From [Zimmermannella] faecalis ATCC 13722 (lineage in GTDB: Bacteria > Actinomycetota > Actinomycetes > Actinomycetales > Microbacteriaceae), in NCBI RefSeq assembly GCF_000381765.1, contig NZ_KB907075.1, forward strand, positions 124,001 to 188,000: DNA of 64,000 bases. Direction: 5' to 3'. The notes under the pieces are model-generated. The model was not told the origin of the DNA and did not search any database. It saw only the letters and a list, made by a program, of their open reading frames with translations. This document shows positions 1-8,230 of this stretch, in pieces. The translations under genes were made by a program, and so were the position numbers. Positions within the stretch are counted from its first letter, which is position 1. Each line of letters opens with the position of its first letter.

Positions 1-1650
1 CGCAAGACCGATCACCGCGAGGCCGAGCAGGGCAACGACGAGCGACAGCGCCGAGGCGGTACTAAACGCCCCGGCCTGCTGCAGATTGAAGATGGCGACG
101 CCGAGCGTCTGCGAGCCGGGCGACAGGAGCAGCACCGAGAGCGTAAGCTCCCGCACCGCCGTCACGGCAACGAGCACGGCCCCCGAAATCGCAGCGGGCG
201 CTGCGAGCCGCGCCGAGATATCCGCGAGCGCGCGCAGGGGCCCAGCCCCGGATATCCGCGCCGCCTCCTCGGCGCTCGAGGGCGTGCCCGCGAGCGGCGC
301 CGTCACCGCCTGCAGCACGATCGCCGTGAACGACGTGATGTACGCGCAGAGAATGAGCCACGGCGTATTGAACAGCCCGATGCGGGGCGCGAGCACGAGC
401 CACGCAACACCGATGACGATGCCCGGCACCGCCTGCGGCAGCATCATCACCGCGTGCATCGCGCGCGACCCGACGACGCGCGTGCGGGTACCGACCACGC
501 CGATCGCGAGCCCGAGCACGCCGCACACGATGGCGGCGCCGACTGCGAGCAGCACCGAATTCGTGGCGCCCGTCAACGCGTTCGCCGACGTCACCGCCTC
601 GACGAGATGGTCGAGCGTGAGGTTCTCGAACGCGAGCGGCACGCCCGGCGCCCGCAGCAGCGTCTGCATGAGCAGCGCGAGCAGCGGCAGCACCGTCACG
701 GCGAGCACCGCGAGCCACGTCACGATACTCACCGGCACCCGGGCCCGCCCGAGCGACAGCGCCTCGGCCCGCGAGGCTGACGCGTCGAGCTCGACGCGCG
801 GCTTGCCGATGCGCGCATCCGCGAGCAGCCCGATCAGCGCGATCACGATGAGCACGACCCCGATCGCCGCGACGACGCCGAGCGGGTTGTCGACCGTGCC
901 CGACTGCAGGTACCGATACACGAGGGTCGCGAGGGTCGTGAAGCGCTCGGGCAGCCCGATGATCGACGGAATGCCGAAGTCGGCGAGGTTCCCCACCGCG
1001 ACGAGCACGAAGGACGACACGAGCGCGGGGCGCAGCAGCGGCACCGTCACGGTGAGCAGGCTCCGCACGGGGCCCGCGCCCGAGATCCGCGCCGCCTGTT
1101 CGAGGTCGGCCGGAATTCGACGCAGCGCGGCCGTAACGATGAGCATGACGATGGGATAGCTGTGCACCGTGAGCAGCAGGATCACGCCGTCGGCGCCATA
1201 CACCGACCACAGCGGGCCGCCGAACATCGACCGCCACCAGAGATTCAACGGGCTCGACGGCCCCGCGATGCCGAGCCACGCGATCGCCCCGACGAACGGC
1301 GGGATCAGCATCGGCGAGAACGCGAACAGGCGCAGCGCCCGGCGACCCGCGAGATCGGTGCGCTCGCAGAGCACCGCGAGCGCCGTACCGACCGCCACCG
1401 CCGCGACGGCCGATCCGACCGCCGACACGAGGCTGTTCACGCTCGCCTCGAGCACCTCGCCCTGCAGCAGCACGCCGAACTCGCCGCCGCGCACCGCGAG
1501 CACGACGATCGCGCCGAGCGGGATGAGCACGAGCGCGGCCGTCGCGAGCCAGAGCCCCAGTGCCAATCCGGAAATCGATGCGAGTCCGCGCACGCCCCCG
1601 CGCCCACGGCGAATTGCCGCGGGCGCGGGGGCCTCGGTCGCGAGCGTCAT
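1..1650 (-). CDS. ABC transporter permease, FbpB/PhnU-like double-length type (3' end outside window)
   Basis: Inner-membrane permease of an importer of the ferric iron / 2-aminoethylphosphonate / thiamine class. The frame is open from an ATG at 1650 to the window edge (550 residues, no stop), so the C-terminus is missing. Two permease halves are visible, each with an EAA-type loop: 'DLEQAARISGAGPVRSL' in the first and 'SSAEEAARISGAGPLRAL' in the second, which is typical of the fused FbpB/CysT-like permeases. About twelve hydrophobic segments alternate with short Arg/Gly loops. The start overlaps the stop of the upstream binding-protein gene by one base (TAATG), so the two are translationally coupled. 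The ATPase gene is expected just beyond position 1. The substrate is not readable from the permease. Confidence 0.88.
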   Translation of the reverse strand, partial: MTLATEAPAPAAIRRGRGGVRGLASISGLALGLWLATAALVLIPLGAIVVLAVRGGEFGVLLQGEVLEASVNSLVSAVGSAVAAVAVGTALAVLCERTDLAGRRALRLFAFSPMLIPPFVGAIAWLGIAGPSSPLNLWWRSMFGGPLWSVYGADGVILLLTVHSYPIVMLIVTAALRRIPADLEQAARISGAGPVRSLLTVTVPLLRPALVSSFVLVAVGNLADFGIPSIIGLPERFTTLATLVYRYLQSGTVDNPLGVVAAIGVVLIVIALIGLLADARIGKPRVELDASASRAEALSLGRARVPVSIVTWLAVLAVTVLPLLALLMQTLLRAPGVPLAFENLTLDHLVEAVTSANALTGATNSVLLAVGAAIVCGVLGLAIGVVGTRTRVVGSRAMHAVMMLPQAVPGIVIGVAWLVLAPRIGLFNTPWLILCAYITSFTAIVLQAVTAPLAGTPSSAEEAARISGAGPLRALADISARLAAPAAISGAVLVAVTAVRELTLSVLLLSPGSQTLGVAIFNLQQAGAFSTASALSLVVALLGLAVIGLA

Positions 1651-2672
1651 TACAGGAACAGCTCGCGGAAGCGTTCGACCGCCTCGTCCTGTGTCGAGTT
1701 GATCGTCTCGAGGTCGGGCGAGAGAATCTCGATCTCATCCATCGACGGGGCGCCCTCGGGGGTACCGACGTCGCCGCGCACCGGCAGGTACGACTGCTCG
1801 ACCGCGAGCTGCTGCCCCTCGGCGCTCACGAGGAAGTCAACGAACGCCTGCGACGCCTCGGCCTCGTCAGTGTCGGCGAAGATGCCCGCCGGCTGCGAAA
1901 CGTACGGCACGCCCTCCTCGGGGTACGCGACCGCGATCGGCGAACCCTGCGCCTCAAGCTCGCGCACGAGGTAGTCGACGACGATGCCGATCGGCTGCGT
2001 GCCGGTCGCGACCGCCTGCGACACGGGGCCGTTGCTCTCAGCGATCACGGGGTTGTTCGCCGCGAGGTCGGTGAGCCACTGCTCGCCGAGCGACGATTCG
2101 TTGTACCAAACCGCCGCGTTGTAGGCGGCGGCGCCCGAAACCTCGGGGTTCGGCATGACGATCTGGTCGGCGTACTCGGGGTCGGTCAGCTCGGCGCACG
2201 AGGTCGGCGGGGTGTCGATCATCGTCGTGTTGTACGCGATGACGGTGGGAATGATGCGGGTGCCGACGTAGTACCCCTCGGGGTCGACGACGTCGGGGTT
2301 GAGCGCCTCAACGTCGGCAGGCGTGTACTCGAGCAGCAGGTCGTCGGCCGCGTAGTTCTCGAAGGTGTTCGCGTCGGCGGCGAGCAGCACGTCGGCCTGC
2401 ACGCCGCCCGACTCCTGCTCCGACGCGATCCGCGCGGTGAGGTCGCCGGTGCCGGCACGGAACACCTCGACCGTAATGTCGGGGTGCGCCTCATTGAAGG
2501 CGGCGACGAGCGCGTCGGCCTTCTCCTGGGGCTCCGAGGTGTAGAGCGTGATCGTGGTGGCGCCGCCGGTCGCGGTGTCGCCGTCGGCCGGCGAGGCCGC
2601 GCAGCCGGCGAGCACGAGCGATGCCGCCCCGGCGAGGGCGAACAATGGCGAGAGTTTGCGGTGGTTCGACAT
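1650..2672 (-). CDS. ABC transporter substrate-binding lipoprotein, FbpA/AfuA/PhnS-like
   Basis: Extracellular solute-binding protein of 340 residues that feeds the permease encoded next to it. The N-terminus has a lipoprotein signal with the lipobox LAGC and the acylated cysteine at residue 24. The mature part starts with 'TITLYTSEPQEKADALVAAF', the classic opening of family 1/6 binding proteins for ferric iron, 2-aminoethylphosphonate or thiamine. I do not see the paired tyrosines of classical FbpA, so iron cannot be assumed. The gene lies 28 bases after the phosphatase gene and overlaps the permease gene by one base. The company of a two-domain phosphatase suggests an organophosphorus substrate, but this is inference only. 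Confidence 0.88.
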   Translation of the reverse strand: MSNHRKLSPLFALAGAASLVLAGCAASPADGDTATGGATTITLYTSEPQEKADALVAAFNEAHPDITVEVFRAGTGDLTARIASEQESGGVQADVLLAADANTFENYAADDLLLEYTPADVEALNPDVVDPEGYYVGTRIIPTVIAYNTTMIDTPPTSCAELTDPEYADQIVMPNPEVSGAAAYNAAVWYNESSLGEQWLTDLAANNPVIAESNGPVSQAVATGTQPIGIVVDYLVRELEAQGSPIAVAYPEEGVPYVSQPAGIFADTDEAEASQAFVDFLVSAEGQQLAVEQSYLPVRGDVGTPEGAPSMDEIEILSPDLETINSTQDEAVERFRELFL

Positions 2673-2700
2673 CTGGATTCCTAACGTGCGCTGGGGTGGG

Positions 2701-4203
2701 TTAGCTGGGGTGAGTTAGCTGGGCGGGAGTGAAAGCTGATTCGGCGCGTCCCGAGACCCGCGCCTCGAACAGGCGGGGCGGATGCGCGTACGGCACGGTC
2801 GTCACGCTCGCGGTCACGCCGTCGAGGCGCACGAGTGAGAACGCCGAGCGGTCGAAGCCGGCGACCCGGTCGTCGCCGTCGAACATGACCTGCTGGTAGG
2901 CGAGGGCCGGCGCGACCGAGACGAGCGTCCCCCGCGTCGCCGCGACGAGCTCGTGGTGAAAATGCCCCGCGAGCACGACCCGCGTATCCGCGCCCTCGAG
3001 CGTGTCGAGCAGCGCCGCCGCGTCGCGCAGGTGCGCGTTGGCGAGCGCCGGCAACGGCGAAGGGATGGGCGGATGGTGCAGGGCGATGATCGCGCCGGCG
3101 GCAGGCTCGGCGGCAAGCTCAGCCGCGAGCCACTCGAGCTGCGCCGCGCCGAGCTCGCCACGCGAGGAGTCGAGCAGCAGCAGGCGCAGGTCGCCGACCG
3201 TGACGGCGCGAGGTCCAACCGCGATACCCGCGTCGGCCGCGGCGGCGGGCTCGTCGTGGTTCCCGAGCGTCACGACGACGGGTGCGCCGACCGTGCGTTC
3301 GAGGTCGGCCAGCGCCTGCGCGACCGCGGGATACGCGCCGGCGTTGCCCCGCTCGATGAGGTCGCCCGTGATGACGATCGCGGCCGGCTCGAGGTGCTTC
3401 TCGACGAGGTATGCGCCCACCTCCCACAGCCGCGCGAGGCCGTCGATCTCGCCGTAGAGCGGCTCGCCGTCGGTCGCGTGCACGTCGCTCACGTGCACGA
3501 TCGTCGTGGCCGCCGCAGGTGGGGCCGGAGCTGCCGGGGCGACCTGCGCCTTGCGGCGAAGCGCCGCGAGCCGCGTCTCGTCGAGTCCGTTCCCGAGCAG
3601 GTACGCGACCGCGCCACCGAACTCGTCGATGACGTCGAGCGCGTGCGTCATCGCGACGGGCGGGCTGTCGAGGTGCAGGCGGAACACATCGTCGCGCTCG
3701 GCGACGCTCGCGTTCGCGGCGATCTCAACGGCGTGGTCGAGCCGCTGGTCGCGCACGTTCGGGCCCGAGCGGGCGTAGTCGGCGATGACCTCCTCGCGCG
3801 TCGCGCCCGTCGCGAGTCGGGCGAGGGCGACGACGAGGCCGGTGCGGTCTTTGCCCGCGGTGCAGTGCACGAGGGTGCCGCCTGTGGCGTCGGCGATGAC
3901 GCCGACCGCCGCCGCAAGCGCGGGGCCCCGATCGCGCAGGAGCGCCTCGTAGATGTCCTCGATGCGGCCGGTCGCGGGTGGGTTCGTGCCGTAGAGCGGC
4001 ACCGACGTGACGCGCGGCTCGGCGAGCTCGGCCTCAGCCTCGCCGGGCTCGCGCAGGTCGAGCACGTCGGTGACGCCGAGCCGTCGCAGCGCGGCAACGC
4101 CGGTGGGGCGGATGCGGTCGGGCGCGCCCGAGCGGATGATCCAGGGTCGTTCCCCGTGCGCCGCCCGCACGTTGAAGAGTCCGTCAATCCGCAGTTCCCG
4201 CAC
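2701..4203 (-). CDS. Fused protein tyrosine phosphatase-like / calcineurin-like metallophosphoesterase
   Basis: A 500-residue cytosolic protein with two phosphatase domains. Residues 1-220 form a Y_phosphatase3-type domain with the CX5R signature HCTAGKDRTG (Cys114, Arg120). Residues 233-490 form a CpdA/GpdQ-like metallophosphoesterase with DVH (Asp240, His242), GDLIERGN (280-287), GNHD (314-317) and the downstream motifs LHHPP and GHFHHE. All metal-ligand motifs appear intact, so both domains may be active: one as a phosphodiesterase, the other as a phosphomonoesterase. The start is GTG at 4203, with GGAG about 8 bases upstream. It is the first gene of the importer operon, which hints that it processes an imported phosphodiester. 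Each domain is clear; the substrate is unknown. Confidence 0.9.
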   Translation of the reverse strand: MRELRIDGLFNVRAAHGERPWIIRSGAPDRIRPTGVAALRRLGVTDVLDLREPGEAEAELAEPRVTSVPLYGTNPPATGRIEDIYEALLRDRGPALAAAVGVIADATGGTLVHCTAGKDRTGLVVALARLATGATREEVIADYARSGPNVRDQRLDHAVEIAANASVAERDDVFRLHLDSPPVAMTHALDVIDEFGGAVAYLLGNGLDETRLAALRRKAQVAPAAPAPPAAATTIVHVSDVHATDGEPLYGEIDGLARLWEVGAYLVEKHLEPAAIVITGDLIERGNAGAYPAVAQALADLERTVGAPVVVTLGNHDEPAAAADAGIAVGPRAVTVGDLRLLLLDSSRGELGAAQLEWLAAELAAEPAAGAIIALHHPPIPSPLPALANAHLRDAAALLDTLEGADTRVVLAGHFHHELVAATRGTLVSVAPALAYQQVMFDGDDRVAGFDRSAFSLVRLDGVTASVTTVPYAHPPRLFEARVSGRAESAFTPAQLTHPS

Positions 4204-4222
4204 ACCAGCTCCGTTCCGTTCA

Positions 4223-4239
4223 TTTCACCGAGAGTGAAA
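4223..4239. promoter_or_regulatory. Inverted repeat, probable RpiR operator
   Basis: TTTCAC-cgaga-GTGAAA, perfect 6-base arms around a 5-base centre. It lies 20 bases before the GTG start of the fused phosphatase gene and downstream of the RpiR gene. RpiR-family sites are often TGAAA/TTTCA-type dyads, so the adjacent RpiR protein is the natural candidate to bind here. This is inferred from position and symmetry. Confidence 0.6.
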
Positions 4240-4353
4240 CGCTGTTACATCGGAGAGCATGGCGGCGCCACGTGAACTCGACGTGACGCGCACACGACCT
4301 GCGCTTGAACGCCCGGCCACCATCCGGTGGGGCGCCCCACACCGCTGTCGGCG

Positions 4354-5235
4354 CTACCGCGACTCGTCGTCGCTCAGCGCATCCGCCACGACGGCGCGCA
4401 TGCCTTCAACGTCGTCCTGCGACTGCTGCCGCGCCATGGCGGAGTGCAGCGCGTGCAGCACGACCGACTGGCCGATGCGGGCCATCGCCGGGTCGACACC
4501 GTGCGGCGCCGCGGCCGGGCCGGTCGCAACCGCGATGTCGGCGAGCCGGGCGAGCGGCGAGCGCAGGAAGCTCGTCACAAGCACGAGCGTCGCGCCACGC
4601 TCCCGCGCCGCCGTCGCCGCCCGCACCGACTGCTGATTCGCGCCCGAATAGCTCAGCACGAAACAGGCATCGTCGGGGCCAAGCGAGTGCGCCGCGAACT
4701 GCTGGGCAAGCGCATCCACGGGTGCCTCAACCGTTCGGCCGAGCGTGCTCAGCCGCATCGCGAAGTCTTGGAGCGGCGGGCCCGAGAACCCGCTCCCGAC
4801 GAGCACGATGCGGCGCGCGCGACCGAGCGCGCTAGCCGCGCGTTCGAGTTGCTCGGGGTCGACCGTCGCCTTCGCGAGCCGAATCGCGTCGATCGACTCG
4901 TCGAAAGCGTCGACCGGCGCATCCGGGGCAGCGCCCGGCTCCGCCTGCGGCGCGAGGGCGGTCGCGCGGGCGATCTCGAGGCGCAGGTGCTGAAACCCGC
5001 GGAACCCGAGTCGCTGGCACGCCCGAATCACGGTCGCCGCCGACGTCTCCGCCGCGAGCGCGAGCTCGGCCGTCGACCAGCCCACGACCTCGTTCGGTCG
5101 CTCGAGCACGACCGCGGCGACCCGACCCTCGCTCGGGCCGAGCGCGGCCGCCGCCGCCCGGATGCTCGCGAAGGCCCGCGAGGTGCCGCCCGCGGCCTCG
5201 GCCCCCGACTCGCTGTGCCCCGTCTGCTCGTGCAT
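4354..5235 (-). CDS. MurR/RpiR family transcriptional regulator
   Basis: A 293-residue DNA-binding regulator. An N-terminal RpiR-type helix-turn-helix domain spans about residues 10-85 (signature 'STAELALAAETSAATVIRAC'), followed by a SIS sugar-phosphate-binding domain at about 105-255 with 'RIVLVGSGFSG' and 'DDACFVLSYSGANQQS'. RpiR proteins sense phosphorylated metabolites through the SIS domain. The start chosen is ATG 5235; the frame is open for 29 further codons, but those lack homology and contain Arg/Pro-rich sequence. It is oriented like the phosphatase-ABC operon and sits 150 bases upstream of it. A dyad with RpiR-like half sites is found in that gap, so it probably controls that operon. 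Confidence 0.85.
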   Translation of the reverse strand: MHEQTGHSESGAEAAGGTSRAFASIRAAAAALGPSEGRVAAVVLERPNEVVGWSTAELALAAETSAATVIRACQRLGFRGFQHLRLEIARATALAPQAEPGAAPDAPVDAFDESIDAIRLAKATVDPEQLERAASALGRARRIVLVGSGFSGPPLQDFAMRLSTLGRTVEAPVDALAQQFAAHSLGPDDACFVLSYSGANQQSVRAATAARERGATLVLVTSFLRSPLARLADIAVATGPAAAPHGVDPAMARIGQSVVLHALHSAMARQQSQDDVEGMRAVVADALSDDESR

Positions 5236-5308
5236 GCCCAATAGGGTCGCACGCGAAGATTGCGGGGCGATTCGTGCGTCCACAGGCGGGCAATCTCGGT
5301 GTCGGCTG

Positions 5309-5338
5309 TTGCCGATCGTCACGAAAAGCAGTTAGTGT
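5309..5338 (+). promoter_or_regulatory. Probable sigma70-type promoter of the NitT/TauT ABC operon
   Basis: TTGCCG at 5309-5314 and TAGTGT (TAnnnT) at 5333-5338 with an 18-base spacer. Transcription would start near 5345, directly before the LacI-type operator at 5348, a classical arrangement for repression. Confidence 0.45.
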
Positions 5339-5347
5339 GGAGCAGAC

Positions 5348-5363
5348 GGGAAAGCGGTTACCC
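5348..5363. promoter_or_regulatory. LacI-type operator upstream of the ABC importer operon
   Basis: GGGAAAGCGGTTACCC differs at one position from the site at 11554-11569 (GGGAAAGCGCTTACCC) upstream of the Gfo/Idh-DUF993 operon. The central CG step and GGGAAA/ACCC arms match LacI-family operators. It overlaps the expected transcription start of the operon at 5402. A second small dyad, TTACA-acgc-TGTAA, follows at 5378-5391 and runs into the ribosome binding site AAGGAG (5390-5394). Confidence 0.65.
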
Positions 5364-5401
5364 AACTTCTCGAACTCTTACAACGCTGTAAGGAGCGCAC
5401 C

Positions 5402-6256
5402 ATGACCAGTGCCACGACTGCGACGCCAGTGATCGACTCACCCGGCGGCACACCACCCCCGAACGCACGCCGACCGAAGCGAGCCTGGCTCCAGCAATCG
5501 AGCGGCTACGTCTACCCGACGATCTTCCTCGTCATCACCTTCATCGCCTGGTGGGTCGTGACCGAAGCCGGCTGGGTCGCGGCGTACATCCTCCCCTCCC
5601 CCGCTGACACGCTCGCGGCCTTCACCGACAACGTCGCCTACCTCTGGCACCACACGGCGGTCACGACGATCGAGACGGTCGTCGGTTTCGTCATCTCGGT
5701 CGTCGTCGGCGTGCTCGTCGCGATCGTCATGGTGTACTCGCGCACCCTCGAGCGCACCTTCTACCCCCTGATCCTGTTCGCGCAGGTGATCCCGAAGATC
5801 GCGATCGCCCCGCTGTTCATCGTCTGGATGGGCTTCGGCCCCGAGCCGAAGATCCTCGTCGCGGTGCTCATGGCGTTCTTCCCGATCGTCATCTCGGGCA
5901 TCAGCGGCCTGCGCACGATCGACCCCGAAATCCTCGAACTCACGAGCACGATGGGCGCCTCACGCCTCAAGACGTTCGTGAAGGTGCGCTTCCCCGCGGC
6001 GCTCCCCGAACTCCTCTCGGGCATGAAGGTCGCCGCGACCCTCGCGGTCACCGGTGCGGTCGTCGGCGAGTTTGTCGGCGCGAACGAGGGCCTCGGCTAC
6101 GTGATCCTCCAGGCCAACGGCAACGTCGACACCGCGATGCTCTTCGCCGCGCTGTTCATCATGTCGATCCTCGGCATCCTCCTCTTCGCGATCATCATCA
6201 TCGCCGAGCGCCTGCTGGTGCCCTGGCACTCCTCGCGCCGCAACCTCGAGCAGTAG
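5402..6256 (+). CDS. ABC transporter permease, NitT/TauT family
   Basis: A 284-residue integral membrane protein with about six transmembrane segments and the inner-membrane permease loop 'EILELTSTMGASRLKTFVKV' (EAA-type, G at the expected position). The length and fold match SsuC/TauC/ThiX permeases, which import sulfonates, nitrate, hydroxymethylpyrimidine, riboflavin or aromatic acids. The ribosome binding site AAGGAG is 7 bases before the ATG. It is the first gene of a three-gene importer operon with the binding protein (52 bases on) and the ATPase. Its promoter carries a LacI-type operator shared with a sugar-type catabolic operon, so its substrate may be a sugar derivative, unusual for this permease family. 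Confidence 0.9.
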   Translation: MTSATTATPVIDSPGGTPPPNARRPKRAWLQQSSGYVYPTIFLVITFIAWWVVTEAGWVAAYILPSPADTLAAFTDNVAYLWHHTAVTTIETVVGFVISVVVGVLVAIVMVYSRTLERTFYPLILFAQVIPKIAIAPLFIVWMGFGPEPKILVAVLMAFFPIVISGISGLRTIDPEILELTSTMGASRLKTFVKVRFPAALPELLSGMKVAATLAVTGAVVGEFVGANEGLGYVILQANGNVDTAMLFAALFIMSILGILLFAIIIIAERLLVPWHSSRRNLEQ

Positions 6257-6308
6257 TTCCACTGTTCACGACCTGATCCGCCTATCCACCCCACCGAGAG
6301 GTAACTCC

Positions 6309-7349
6309 ATGTCAAAGAAGACATTCACAACCGCATTCGCGGCCCTCGCGGCCGCAGCCGCACTCACCCTCACCGCCTGCTCGGGCGGCGCCGGCGAAGC
6401 CGGTTCACCCGCCGCCGACGGCGAAATGACCGACGTCACGCTCATGCTCAACTGGTACCCCTACGGTGAGCACGCCGCCTTCTACTACGGGCTCGAACAG
6501 GGCATCTTCGAGGAGCACGGCATCAACCTCACCATTCAGGCCGGGCAGGGCTCGACGAAGACGACGCAGGCGACCGGCCAGGGCCAGGTCGACTTCGGCT
6601 GGGCCGACACCCCCGCCGTGCTCTCGAACATCGACAAGGGCGTCAAGGTGCACAGCGTCGGCGTCTTCCTGCAAACGACCCCCTCGGCCGTGCAGGTCTT
6701 CAGCGACTCGGGCATCGAGTCACCCGAAGACCTCAAGGGCACCACGATCGCCGTCTCGGCGGGCGACGCCCCCACGACGACGTTCCCGATGTACCTCGAA
6801 GCGGCCGGCCTTTCTGAGGGCGACGTCGAGCAGCAGAACCTCGATGCCGCGGGCAAGATGGCCGCGATGATCAATGGCCAGGTCGACGGCCTCATCGGGT
6901 TCGCACACGACCAGGGCCCGACCGTCGCCGCCGAGAGTGGCAAAGACGTCACCTACCTGCGCTACTCCGACGTCGGCCTGAACTTCTTCAGCAACGGCCT
7001 CATCGCGAGCGACTCGATGATCGCCGACAACCCCGAGCTCGTCTCGGCAATGACGGCGGCAACCTCGGAGTCATTCCAGGCCGCGATCGACGACCCCGAC
7101 GGCGCCGTTGCCTCGATGGACGGCAAGGACCCGCAGATGCCCGACGCCGAGGTGCTCGCCGAGCAGTGGCAGGGCACGATCGACCTCCTGCAGTCGCCCA
7201 CCGACGGCGAGGTCACGCCCGGCGTGAACTCCAACACCGACTGGGAGAACACAATCGACGTGCTCGCCGAGGCCGGCCTCATCGAAGAGGCGAAGCCGGT
7301 CGACACCTACTTCGACGCGAGCTTCGCCCCCGGCGGTGAGACCGAATGA
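6309..7349 (+). CDS. ABC transporter substrate-binding lipoprotein, NMT1/THI5-like
   Basis: A 346-residue extracellular binding protein. The signal peptide ends in the lipobox LTAC (Cys24). The mature protein begins with 'DVTLMLNWYPYGEHAAFYYG', the diagnostic start of NMT1/THI5-like proteins ('LNW-P---H--FY-A'), and continues with 'GQGSTKTTQATGQGQVDFGW'. Family members bind hydroxymethylpyrimidine, riboflavin, sulfonates, nitrate or aromatic carboxylates. It follows the permease and is followed by the ATPase. The exact ligand is unknown. The nearby genes encode sugar-type enzymes rather than thiamine or sulfur genes. Confidence 0.9.
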   Translation: MSKKTFTTAFAALAAAAALTLTACSGGAGEAGSPAADGEMTDVTLMLNWYPYGEHAAFYYGLEQGIFEEHGINLTIQAGQGSTKTTQATGQGQVDFGWADTPAVLSNIDKGVKVHSVGVFLQTTPSAVQVFSDSGIESPEDLKGTTIAVSAGDAPTTTFPMYLEAAGLSEGDVEQQNLDAAGKMAAMINGQVDGLIGFAHDQGPTVAAESGKDVTYLRYSDVGLNFFSNGLIASDSMIADNPELVSAMTAATSESFQAAIDDPDGAVASMDGKDPQMPDAEVLAEQWQGTIDLLQSPTDGEVTPGVNSNTDWENTIDVLAEAGLIEEAKPVDTYFDASFAPGGETE

Positions 7350-7384
7350 CCGTCATGACCCAACTCCCGGAGGGAGACACCACC

Positions 7385-8170
7385 ATGGATGCGCGCCGCG
7401 ACACCCTGCTCGACGTCGACCGTGTCGGCATTCGCTTCGACACGAAGCGCCGCCAGGTGCAGGCGATCCGCGACGTCGACCTCACGGTCGCACGCGGCGA
7501 GTTCATCTCGATCGTCGGCCCGTCGGGCTGCGGCAAGTCGACGCTGCTACGCGCGATCGCGGGGCTCACGCTCCCGACCGAGGGCAGCATCGAGCTGCGC
7601 GGCTCGACCGTGCAGGGGCCCCGCCAGGACGTCGGCTTCGTGTTCCAGCGCCCGGCGCTCCTGCCCTGGCGCGACGTGCGCGGCAACATCATGCTGCAGG
7701 CCGAGATGCGCGGCCTCGACAAGAAGGTCGCGACGACACGCTGCGACGAGCTGCTCGAGCTCACGAGCCTCACCGACTTCGCTAAGGCGCTGCCGCACGA
7801 GCTCTCGGGCGGCATGCAGCAGCGCGTCTCGCTCTGCCGCGCGCTGCTGCACAACCCCGACGTGCTGCTCATGGACGAACCCTTCGGCGCCCTCGACGCG
7901 CTCACCCGTGAGCACCTCAACGTCGAGCTCCAGCACGTGTGGGCCGAGACCGGCATGACCGTGCTGCTCGTCACCCACTCGGTGCCCGAGGCGGTCTACC
8001 TCGCGAGCCGCGTCGTCGTCATGGGGCCGCGCCCCGGTCGCATCATCGAGGAGTTCGAGATCGACCTGCCGCACGAGCGCGAGTACGAGCCCACGCTCGA
8101 AGACCCGCGGTTCCACGCGGTCGCAGGCCGCGTGCGCGAGCTGCTCGGCAGCCCGATGGGCGGCGACTAA
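7385..8170 (+). CDS. ABC transporter ATP-binding protein, NitT/TauT family
   Basis: A 261-residue cytosolic ATPase energising the importer. It has Walker A GPSGCGKST, a Q-loop in 'VGFVFQRPALLPWRDV' (the LLPW context is typical of SsuB/TauB proteins), the signature LSGGMQQRV, Walker B 'DVLLMDEPFGALD' and the H-loop 'LLVTHSVPEA'. The reading frame is open from an ATG at 7346 that overlaps the stop of the binding-protein gene. However, a strong GGAGGGAG site sits about 8 bases before the ATG at 7385, so I take that as the start. The 7346 start would add 13 residues. It is the last gene of the operon, followed by a long hairpin terminator. Confidence 0.92.
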   Translation: MDARRDTLLDVDRVGIRFDTKRRQVQAIRDVDLTVARGEFISIVGPSGCGKSTLLRAIAGLTLPTEGSIELRGSTVQGPRQDVGFVFQRPALLPWRDVRGNIMLQAEMRGLDKKVATTRCDELLELTSLTDFAKALPHELSGGMQQRVSLCRALLHNPDVLLMDEPFGALDALTREHLNVELQHVWAETGMTVLLVTHSVPEAVYLASRVVVMGPRPGRIIEEFEIDLPHEREYEPTLEDPRFHAVAGRVRELLGSPMGGD

Positions 8171-8175
8171 CCTCC

Positions 8176-8228
8176 GCACACAAATTTGCGGGGTGCCGGT
8201 TGAACCGGCACCCCGCAAATTTGTGTGC
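8176..8228. terminator. Bidirectional terminator hairpin between convergent operons
   Basis: A perfect inverted repeat with 26-base arms around a single central base. The arms begin GCACACAAATTTGCGGGG and continue with TGCCGGTT. It begins 6 bases after the ATPase stop and ends 3 bases before the stop of the leftward isomerase gene, so it can serve both strands. The A/T-rich outer part gives a short U-rich tail in both directions. Confidence 0.8.
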
Positions 8229-8230
8229 GC

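Noticed and set aside
86-1159. A 357-codon plus-strand open frame opposite the permease
   Set aside because: Composition (Ser/Thr/Ala-rich, no motif) matches the antisense of a membrane protein; long spurious frames are normal at this GC content.
62-1738. A 558-codon open frame on the minus strand running through the permease and binding-protein genes
   Set aside because: The translation is dominated by Arg, Ala and Gly with no domain; the true frame on the same strand gives two permease halves and a lipoprotein. It is a high-GC shadow.
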